Source: Bartonella massiliensis (GTDB lineage: Bacteria; Pseudomonadota; Alphaproteobacteria; Rhizobiales; Rhizobiaceae). From it: DNA of 64,000 nucleotides. The stretch is from contig NZ_CABFVS010000004.1 in the NCBI RefSeq assembly GCF_902150025.1, positions 1-64,000 of the forward strand, in the 5' to 3' direction. Every line of letters begins with the position of its first letter. Positions within the stretch are counted from its first letter, which is position 1. This document shows positions 1 to 8,300 of this stretch, in pieces. The position numbers and the translations under genes were made by a program. Below the pieces are notes generated by a model. The model was not told the DNA's origin, ran no database searches, and saw only the letters and a program-made list of their open reading frames with translations.

Positions 1-508
1 CTCTTGTCTAAACTCTCTAGTCTTTCTTTCTGCTTTAAACATTCTTTAGTTGATTGGTTTTAATATTATAAAGTCTTGTAGGTTAAGATGAGATACAAAA
101 TATCGTTTGCAGAACTTAAGGGTGGGGTGATCTTTACAGTGATTGGGTTCTCTTTGTTTTTCTTGAAATCATAATACTTTCATCAAAAAAACTGCTCATA
201 GTTTTCCACCTACTGTGCTGAACAAATAAGGTATATCATGACAAGCTTAATGAAGTAGATTTAAGGTTATAGAAAAACTGTATATATCACAATTTATCTG
301 GATAATGGATTGTTGCAATCGTACATTTTTTTATATATATCACCGCCGAATATGAAAATGAACGAAGCTTTAATTTTCTTGCTGCTAACTTGATGCTAAG
401 CGGTGTGGAGCAAGAGTAAGCGGTGTTGTTATTCGTACTTCTTCCCATCTATATACTCAAAAGAATTATAGGTGATGAATTTCCAAACAGTCAATTTTGA
501 GGGCTACC
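1..508. other. Gene-free leader region upstream of the first operon
   Basis: AT-rich sequence in which I see no gene, RNA or clear repeat. It must hold the promoter of the operon that follows, but no convincing -35/-10 pair stands out. An 18-codon frame (475-528, ATG to TAA) overlaps the start of the nitronate monooxygenase gene in another frame. It could be a leader peptide or chance. Confidence 0.4.
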
Positions 509-1573
509 GTGTTAGCTACATTACCTAAAAATATACGCTCTTTAATAATACAAGCGCCTATGGCTGGTGTATCGACGCCTGAGATGGCGGCTGCCGTATC
601 TAATTCTGGTGCGGTTGGTTCGATAGCTATTGGCGGATTGGGGCCGGATGAAGCAGTTTTGTTAATTCAAAAAACGAAAGCACTAACTGATCGGCCGTTT
701 AATATTAATCTTTTCTGTCATGATCCTTTTGTGCGTGTGGATACAGCAAAAGATTCTCATTGGCGAACTAAGCTAAACGATCATTTTTTAGGTGGGGAAA
801 TGATTCTAAATACTCCTCTTAAGAATATATACACCTCTATTAAAAATAATAAGGCTTTAGCTATCGCTGTTGCTGCACAATCCCCTGATATTATTAGTTT
901 TCATTTTGGTATTCCTGATGATGATATCATTGACATCTTTCGACAGACTGGTGCCAAACTCATGGCTACAGCAACTTGTCTTGAGGAGGGGAAAGAAATT
1001 GCAGACAAGGGTTTGGACGCAATAATTGCTCAAGGCTTTGAGGCAGGAGGCCACCGAGGACAATTTAATCTTTCACAATTCGACGAGAAGTTATCAACGC
1101 ACGCCTTGACTCGGCTTTTGGCCCAGCACTTGTCACTTCCTATAATTGCTGCGGGCGGTATAATGACTGGGGCTGATATAGCGAGTGTTATGCTCATGGG
1201 TGCTCAGGGGGTACAATTAGGGAGTGCCTTTATAGGGTGTAACGAAAGCGGTGCGAGCCATTGTCATAAAAATCTTTTAAAGTCTGATAAATCCATACCA
1301 ACCGTTTTGACGCGAGCCATTTCTGGGAGGCCTGCGCGGTCAATAATGACGTCGTTTGTCCAATGGGCGATGAGTATTACTGATAAGGATATTCCGGAGT
1401 ATCCTTACGGTTATGATGCCTTTAAGCAGCTGCAAAAAAATATGCTCTTACGAGGAGATCTTGATATAGGTCCTTTTTGGGCGGGGCAAAACGCTTTCTT
1501 GGTGCGTTTTATTCCGGCAGCACAAATTATCGCAGAGTTAGAAAACGAGTATGCTCATTATATACAGGGCTAA
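509..1573 (+). CDS. Nitronate monooxygenase (class I, 2-nitropropane dioxygenase family)
   Basis: FMN-dependent TIM-barrel enzyme of about 354 residues, the family's usual size, expected to oxidise alkyl nitronates such as propionate 3-nitronate in the cytoplasm. Visible family signatures are an N-terminal QAPMAG, the GFEAGGHRG segment carrying the catalytic histidine, the phosphate-binding segments IAAGGI and MGAQGVQLGSAF, and a C-terminal FWAGQNA. I chose GTG at 509 because GAGGG lies 5 bases upstream; a TTG at 497 is also in frame but has no ribosome-binding site. It is the first gene of a tight operon with an MFS transporter and an FAD/NAD(P)-binding protein, which hints at handling a nitro or N-oxygenated metabolite. 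The family call is firm; the physiological substrate is unknown. Confidence 0.88.
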   Translation: MLATLPKNIRSLIIQAPMAGVSTPEMAAAVSNSGAVGSIAIGGLGPDEAVLLIQKTKALTDRPFNINLFCHDPFVRVDTAKDSHWRTKLNDHFLGGEMILNTPLKNIYTSIKNNKALAIAVAAQSPDIISFHFGIPDDDIIDIFRQTGAKLMATATCLEEGKEIADKGLDAIIAQGFEAGGHRGQFNLSQFDEKLSTHALTRLLAQHLSLPIIAAGGIMTGADIASVMLMGAQGVQLGSAFIGCNESGASHCHKNLLKSDKSIPTVLTRAISGRPARSIMTSFVQWAMSITDKDIPEYPYGYDAFKQLQKNMLLRGDLDIGPFWAGQNAFLVRFIPAAQIIAELENEYAHYIQG

Positions 1574-1602
1574 GAAAAAGTAAATCTAAAGCTAATATAA
1601 CA

Positions 1603-2766
1603 ATGAATAAAACGGTCAAGTACGTATTGAGTGGATTTGCTGCATCTTTGGTTGGCATAGGTTTATCACGCTTTGCTTATACACCTGCAACACCTTATCT
1701 TATAAGCCAAGGTTGGCTTGATGAAAATCATATTTTTTGGGTGGGTTCTGCAAACTTTTTAGGATACTTCATCGGTGCTTTTTCATCCCCTTATATTTTA
1801 CGCCTCACTTCTCCAAGATATGCATTGAGATTAGCATTCTTCATGAGTGGGCTGTCTTTTTTATGCTGTTGTTATCCATATGGAAGCTTATGGTTCATGA
1901 TATGGCGTTTTATTGTAGGCTTGTCGGGTGGGGTCTTAACAGCTGTGGCTGCTCCGACTTTGTTATCGGCTATAGATCCAAAAGATCGCGCTCATTCTGG
2001 TGGTATAATGTTCTCAGGAGTGGGGTTAGGCGTGCTATTGTCTGCTTTGTTTATACCTATGATAGCAAGTATTAAAGTATATTATTATTGGGGGGCACTT
2101 TTTTTTATCACTCTTATATTTTTTATAATAACCTATCAGTTTATCCCCAACACCAATTTTGAGCACATTAAAAAGTCGTATAAGTCTAAGCGAATAGATT
2201 ATTTCATATATCTAACATATGGTATCAACGCTGCAGCGTTGATACCATATATATTATTTCTTGTGAATTTTGTTTTGCTTCGCACAATACCATCAACCTA
2301 TTTTGCTTCTATTATTTGGCTAGTTTATGCCTTTGGTGCGTTTTTAGGAGCCATAATATTGGGCATAGCAGCCAAGAAAACATCGTATCGCTCAATGATC
2401 TTTTTGATGAATTTTGTGCAGTTATTTGCTTCGTTGCTATTGCTATTGTTCCCTGATTCAAAGATCGCGTTGTTACTATCGGCTTTTATTATGGGGGCCG
2501 CTACCCCTGGCATTGTACCTTTATATCTTGGTTTAATAGGAGAACTGTCTTCATCTGATCCACAAATTCAGCAGATTATCTGGAGCAGAGCAGTGTCAGC
2601 ATTCGCCTTATCACAAGCAATAGCTGCGTATATGTTTACTTGGTTTTTCTATATAATAGAGAATTATATCCTCATATTCTCTATTTCATCATTTCTTCTT
2701 TTTATTCTATGCGTGTGGTTTATACAGGAAAGACACTATGGCTACAAACAGAAAAAAAATCATTAA
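1603..2766 (+). CDS. MFS transporter, YbfB/YjiJ-like
   Basis: Integral membrane protein of 387 residues with about 12 hydrophobic segments. The N-terminus (FAASLVGIGLSRFAYTPATP) matches the YbfB/YjiJ branch of the major facilitator superfamily, whose substrates are mostly unknown. The start is ATG 1603, 29 bases after the upstream stop; a longer in-frame extension back to 1477 would run through the upstream gene and is rejected. Its end overlaps the next gene by 29 bases, so translation is probably coupled. The coding sequence contains a perfect 34-bp palindrome (separate entry). By context it may import or export the compound processed by the two flanking oxidoreductases. Confidence 0.85.
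   Translation: MNKTVKYVLSGFAASLVGIGLSRFAYTPATPYLISQGWLDENHIFWVGSANFLGYFIGAFSSPYILRLTSPRYALRLAFFMSGLSFLCCCYPYGSLWFMIWRFIVGLSGGVLTAVAAPTLLSAIDPKDRAHSGGIMFSGVGLGVLLSALFIPMIASIKVYYYWGALFFITLIFFIITYQFIPNTNFEHIKKSYKSKRIDYFIYLTYGINAAALIPYILFLVNFVLLRTIPSTYFASIIWLVYAFGAFLGAIILGIAAKKTSYRSMIFLMNFVQLFASLLLLLFPDSKIALLLSAFIMGAATPGIVPLYLGLIGELSSSDPQIQQIIWSRAVSAFALSQAIAAYMFTWFFYIIENYILIFSISSFLLFILCVWFIQERHYGYKQKKNH
2217..2250. other. Perfect 34-bp palindrome inside the MFS gene
   Basis: The left half ATATGGTATCAACGCTG is followed directly by its exact reverse complement, centred on CTG|CAG between 2233 and 2234. There is no loop and no mismatch. It encodes residues around YGINAAALIPY in frame. It could extrude as a cruciform, bind a dimeric protein, or be a trace of a fold-back mutation event. 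Confidence 0.9.
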
Positions 2767-4573
2767 TTGTGCTATCATCGGTTTTGGGGCTCGTGGAATT
2801 AGTTTTTATGAAAGGATAAATGCCTATGCGCGTCGTTATATAAGTAGTGTGCATATAAACTTGACAATATTTGATCCCAATGAACATGGTTGTGGATCTC
2901 ATTCGCCAAGACAAGCAGATTATTTATTAGTCAATACAGTTGCATCGCAAATGACTATGTTCTTAGATAAAACTTGTGAAGTTTCTGGCCCATATACCAA
3001 CGGACCATCATTTGCTCAATGGGCTAAAGATGCAGGTATCCGTAAAATAGGTTCTAACTTCTATCATATGGCCGAAGACACAGATATTGGAGCACCTATA
3101 GACGATAATGACTATCTATCACGTGCTGAATTAGGGAATTATTTACAATTCGTTGTAGATCAATTGACAGCAAACAGACCGCGTAATGTAGATGTGTCTA
3201 TTATCAGATCTCATGTCATTGATATTAAGCCATTATCAGAGCGTGAATTTATTGTTGTGGTAGATGGGGATTATAAGCAGTCGTTTGAATTTATATTTAT
3301 GACTACTGGGCATGGTACGAATATACTCACAGAAAATGAGCAACAAAAAATAGATTTTGTTTCTTCAAATAAGCATAAAAATCCCAATTTAGGATTTATA
3401 AGATCTCCTTATCCTTTATCCATGATAGAAAGTGTTAGCCCTGATGCTCGAGTGCTGGTGCAGGGTATGGGACTAACGGCGCATGATGTTATAGCTGAGC
3501 TAACAGTTGGAAGAGGAGGACGATATAAAGAGAACAGAGGCCGTTTGGAATATATACCATCAGGGCGAGAGCCTGTCATCAGTCTCTTCTCAAGACAAGG
3601 ACTTCCATTTTCTTCTAGAGCCATAAATGAGAAAGGGGCCTCTGAGGCTTATACAGCTGAATTTTTTACATTAGATTACTTCAAATCTTTGCGACAGAAA
3701 AAAAAGAAATTTGATTTTTTTGAAGATGTTCTTCCAGTCTTGAAAAAGGAAATGTTAAGGGCATACTATCATGCCGTGGGTAAGACTACGTGCATTGACT
3801 ACGAAGATTTTAGGAAAATTGATGAAATATTATATCCTTTACAAGACGTTGTATTCAAAAATGCTGTTGATTACAAACGCTATATCTATGAATTTTTGGA
3901 AGATGATCTCAAAAATGCTTACGCAGGAAATGTTTCTGGCAGTGTCAAAGCAGCAGCCGATGTTTTGAGAGATGTGCGTGATACTATGCGTTATTGCGTT
4001 GAATGGGGTGGTTTGACACCAGAGTCGCATGCTTGTTTTGTAAGAGACTTTGTCCCTATTATGAATCGTATAGCTGTCGGTCCGCCTTTAGTGCGGAACA
4101 GGCAGTTACTCGCTTTAATTGATAGTGGTTTACTTCGCATAGATCTTGGTCCTTCACCTATTTTAGAAATTGATGAGAAAAATTCTGTTTTCCGTATTGT
4201 TGGTACTTTCTCAGAAGAAATAACGACTCAGGTTGCAGATGTTGTTATCCAAGCAAGGATAGATCCATTTGACATAAATCTTGAGCGTTCACCATTAATC
4301 AGAAACCTCTTTAGTAAGGGTTTTCTCACAGAATATGTAAATGGAGACTATCATACTGGTGGCTTGAATATTGATAGAAATTATAACATTATCGATCTCA
4401 ATGGAGATGTGAGAAAAAATGTGTGGTCTTTGGGTAATCCGGTTGAAGGTCCTTGTTTTTTTACCTTTGTTCTGCCACGACCAGGTGTGAACTCTCGCTT
4501 TCTCTTGGATTCGGATAAATGTATCCAGCAGATGTTTAATGAAATAGAAGTGAACTATGCCACATCTAGGTAA
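2738..4573 (+). CDS. FAD/NAD(P)-binding oxidoreductase (NAD_binding_9-type)
   Basis: Protein of 611 residues starting with a Rossmann dinucleotide-binding motif (IIGFGARGISFYERI, about residues 11-25). It continues with a segment typical of the FAD-NAD(P)-binding family (LVNTVASQMTMF; later VLVQGMGLTAHDVIAEL, a second GxGxxA-like nucleotide site). This family is related to lysine/ornithine N-hydroxylases, but the specific reaction cannot be read from sequence. The start ATG 2738 has AGGAA about 8 bases upstream and lies inside the end of the MFS gene. The family call is reasonably sure. A role in N-oxygenation is inferred only from the family relationship and the nitronate monooxygenase in the same operon. 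Confidence 0.75.
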   Translation: MATNRKKIINCAIIGFGARGISFYERINAYARRYISSVHINLTIFDPNEHGCGSHSPRQADYLLVNTVASQMTMFLDKTCEVSGPYTNGPSFAQWAKDAGIRKIGSNFYHMAEDTDIGAPIDDNDYLSRAELGNYLQFVVDQLTANRPRNVDVSIIRSHVIDIKPLSEREFIVVVDGDYKQSFEFIFMTTGHGTNILTENEQQKIDFVSSNKHKNPNLGFIRSPYPLSMIESVSPDARVLVQGMGLTAHDVIAELTVGRGGRYKENRGRLEYIPSGREPVISLFSRQGLPFSSRAINEKGASEAYTAEFFTLDYFKSLRQKKKKFDFFEDVLPVLKKEMLRAYYHAVGKTTCIDYEDFRKIDEILYPLQDVVFKNAVDYKRYIYEFLEDDLKNAYAGNVSGSVKAAADVLRDVRDTMRYCVEWGGLTPESHACFVRDFVPIMNRIAVGPPLVRNRQLLALIDSGLLRIDLGPSPILEIDEKNSVFRIVGTFSEEITTQVADVVIQARIDPFDINLERSPLIRNLFSKGFLTEYVNGDYHTGGLNIDRNYNIIDLNGDVRKNVWSLGNPVEGPCFFTFVLPRPGVNSRFLLDSDKCIQQMFNEIEVNYATSR

Positions 4574-5332
4574 ATTTAATCCCTCAAAAAGTGTTTGGAA
4601 GCGCTAAGTAAACAGTTAAGCGTAGTAAGGATATTCGGCAGCGTGTTTTGGATAACTCTCATGTTTATGAGAGGTAAAAGAAGTAAATTGTCGATAATTT
4701 TAAGAAACCGTTGCAAGAACGGGTAACTGTTTGTGTGTGAGGATATCCCAATAGAGGCAAAAAGGATAGAGGTTTCGCTACTGTATTCATGCTTATGGAT
4801 ATGGGAGCGATTCTTGAAGTAAAACCACATGTGAGAGATGCACTGAACGTTTGTTAAACTACAAGGAAACTACGTGAAGTTAATATTCAGGTAACGAATT
4901 GATTTATAATGATAAGTCATCGCTATACACTTTGAATCATAATCCCGCATATTGTAAAATACGCTGTTTTGTGTGCGGCGTTTTTTCCCTAGTGTCTTGT
5001 GTGTTTACAGGTGTCGTGTTCATTTCCCCATCTTAGTTTTTAAGCTAAATCCTAAAATTATCGCGCACTTTATTGTGTTTTCTTACAAAATGCAAAAAAA
5101 TATTTTTAAAATCATCACACTTTCCTTTTATTTCCATAAGGGGATAAACATCAGTAAATACGTCAATATGGTTTGGGGATAGGCTAAAGAGGTTTTCTTA
5201 TATTATGCAGCCAAGAATAGAGAGAACGTCTAAAAGTTAAGATATTTTAAACCTTTTGGGGGAGACACAAGAGCCATTGACGAATTGGTCTAAATTCGAT
5301 AATCGAAGGTATTTTTAATTGGGTGGGAAAAC
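4574..5332. other. Intergenic region with a hairpin and a 3'-less repeat fragment
   Basis: I find no supported gene. A perfect 7-bp stem with a 4-base loop (CTCTCAT-GTTT-ATGAGAG, 4656-4673) lies about 85 bases after the upstream stop, but no T-run follows. From about 4895 to 4970 the sequence (TTGATTTATAATGATAAG then GCATATTGTAAAAT) resembles the leader part of the dispersed integrase repeat. The rest is AT-rich and unassigned. Confidence 0.4.
5295..5307. promoter_or_regulatory. Palindrome upstream of the restriction-modification gene
   Basis: TTCGAT-A-ATCGAA, two exact inverted half-sites around one central base, ending 25 bases before the start codon. Its position between promoter and start would suit an operator controlling expression of the restriction enzyme. 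No controller gene is seen nearby, so this is speculative. Confidence 0.3.
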
Positions 5333-8300
5333 ATGACGACGTTACAATCGCTTTTACAGACTTATCGTGATGAAGCGCGTACAAAACGGGATAAGGGTAC
5401 GTATTTTGAGCGTTTGGCTCTTGCTTATCTGACTCATGATCCAATCCAGTCAGGATTTTATGAAAAGGTTCAAACCTTTAAAGATTGGGCCCATGAAAAT
5501 GATTGGGATGGTCGTGATACCGGTATTGATCTGGTGGCAAAGCTTCGTCATGAAGATGGTTTTGCAGCAATCCAATGTAAATTTTATGATGAATCCTATC
5601 GGATTAAAAAAGCAGATATTGATAGTTTTATTTCAGCATCAGGTAAGGAACCGTTTAAGCAGCGTGTTGTCATAGATAGCACCATGAATGCTTGGAGTGA
5701 CAATGCGGAAGCAATGATACGGGGGCAGGATATTCCTGTTAATCGGATTGGTCTTTCCGATTTGCAAAAAAGTCCGATCCGTTGGGAGATTTTTGCGGCC
5801 AAAGGTCAAGTTGAGCTGGAGGGTAAAAAGAAACTCCGTTCCCATCAGCAAGAGGCATTGCGTTTTGTGCGTGCGGGGCTTATGCAAGCAGATCGGGGTA
5901 AACTTATTATGGCTTGTGGGACCGGTAAGACATTTACCAGTCTTAAGATTGCTGAGGATTTAGCGGGTAAAGGCAAGTTTGTCTTGTTTCTTGTGCCTTC
6001 TTTAGCCTTGATGTCACAAACAGTGCGTGAATGGACGACGGATGCAGAAATAGGCTTGCGTTCCTTTGCGGTCTGTTCTGATACACAAGTAGGAAAGCGT
6101 CGTAAAAATAGTGATGATGTTGCAGAAATTGATGTGTGTGATCTTGCTTTTCCAGCAACAACCGATGCAGCGAAACTGGCAGAACAGGCGGGTAAGAGTG
6201 TTGCAGATGAGATGAGCGTGGTGTTTGCAACCTATCAATCCATTCAGGTGATTGCGGATGCGCAGAAAAACTATGGTTTTCCTACCTTTGATCTGATCAT
6301 TTGTGATGAGGCACATCGTACAACAGGAGCAACGCTGGAGGGAGAGGATGAATCCAATTTTGTGAAGGTGCATTCCAATGATGTTATTCGGGCTAAAAAA
6401 CGTCTTTATATGACAGCGACACCCCGCATTTTTGGGGATAACGCAAAAAGTCGCGCGAATGAAGCCAATGCTGTTCTCGCTTCGATGGATGATGAAAAGC
6501 TTTTTGGTAAAACACTTTTTTATCGGGGCTTTTCATGGGCTGTACAACATAACCTTTTAACGGACTATAAGGTTATTGTCTTAGCCATGGATGAAAAACT
6601 GGTGAGTTCTGCTGTTCAAAAGCGTCTTAGTGATAGCGAATCCGCGCTTATTCTGGATGATGCTACGAAAATTATTGGCTGTTATAAGGCGCTGACCAAA
6701 CAAGATATGAAGGCTGATGTTGGGGGTGATCGACATCCTATGCAGCGTGCTTTGGCATTTTGTAAAGATATTCGCAGTTCTGAATTGGTTCGTGATGAAT
6801 TTTCAGCCGTGGTTGAAGAATATCTTGAGTATACGCAAGGGAATGCGGAAAATGCGCCATTTTTGCAATGTGAAGTGGAACATGTTGATGGCAAGTTTAA
6901 GGCTAAGGATCGTAGTGCACTGCTTGATTGGTTGAAAGCTGAGAGCGGCGATGATGTTTGTCGTATTTTGACCAATGCTCGGTGTTTGTCTGAAGGGGTG
7001 GATGTTCCAGCGCTTGATGCCATTATGTTTTTAAATCCACGCAAGAGTCAGATTGATGTTGTGCAAGCGGTTGGGCGGGTGATGCGCCGCTCTGAGGGCA
7101 AAAAGATGGGCTATGTCATTTTACCCATTGGTGTTCCTGCTGGGGTTCCAGTGGAACAAGCTTTGAACAACAATGATAAATATCGGGTTGTTTGGCAAAT
7201 TTTAAATGCTTTGCGCGCGCATGATGATCGTTTTGATGCGACGATTAATAAGGCATCGCTGGGGCAAGATATTAGCAATGTGATTGAAATTATTGGGGTG
7301 ACGCAAAGTAGTGAGTTACAGGCTGTGACAGCTGTTGTCGACAATCTTCCGGTTCGCTCAAAAGCTGCAAGCTCGAGAATTGGAAGTTCTGCGCCTGATC
7401 TCCTTTTGACGGATGGTCAAGGGGAGCTTTCTTTCCCTGTGGATGAGCTTTCGCGCGCCATCATGGCAAAGATTGTCAAAAAATGCGGTACGCGTGATTA
7501 TTGGGAGGATTGGGCAAGCAACATTGCGGAAATTGCCAAGAACCATATCACGCGCTTAACAGGACTTCTGGCAGAGCCAGAGACGAGAGCGCGTCAAGCT
7601 TTTGATCAGTTTTTAGCGGAACTGCGTGATGATTTAAACAATACCATAACAGAGGCTGATGCCATTGAGATGTTGGCACAGCATATTATCACGCGTCCTG
7701 TCTTTCAGGTGTTGTTTGAAGGTTATCAGTTTACGCGTGAGAACCCTGTCTCGCGTGCTATGCAACGGATGCTTGATGTGCTTGATGAGGCCAATCTTAA
7801 TAAGGAATCCAAAGATCTTGAGAAATTTTATGCTAGTGTAAAATTACGCGCCAGTGGCATTACCGATCCACAAGCCAAGCAGAGGTTAATTGTAGAGCTT
7901 TACGATAAATTTTTCCGTTATGCTTTTCCTCGTACGGTAGAAAAGCTCGGCATTGTTTATACCCCCGTTGAGGTGGTGGATTTCATTTTGCACTCCGTCA
8001 ATGATGTTTTAGAGAAAGAATTTGGTCAAACGCTTGGTTCGTCGGGGGTGCATATCATGGATCCCTTTACCGGAACGGGCACCTTTATTACACGGCTTTT
8101 GCAATCGGGCTTGATCACACCAGAGGAGATGAAACACAAATATTGTCATGAAATTCATGCCAATGAAATTGTTCTCCTGGCTTACTATATTGCAGCTATT
8201 AATATTGAGACAACCTATCATGGTCTGATGGGGGGTGATTATGTTCCGTTCGAGGGAATTTGTCTGACCGATACATTTCAGCTCTATGAGCAAGATAAAG

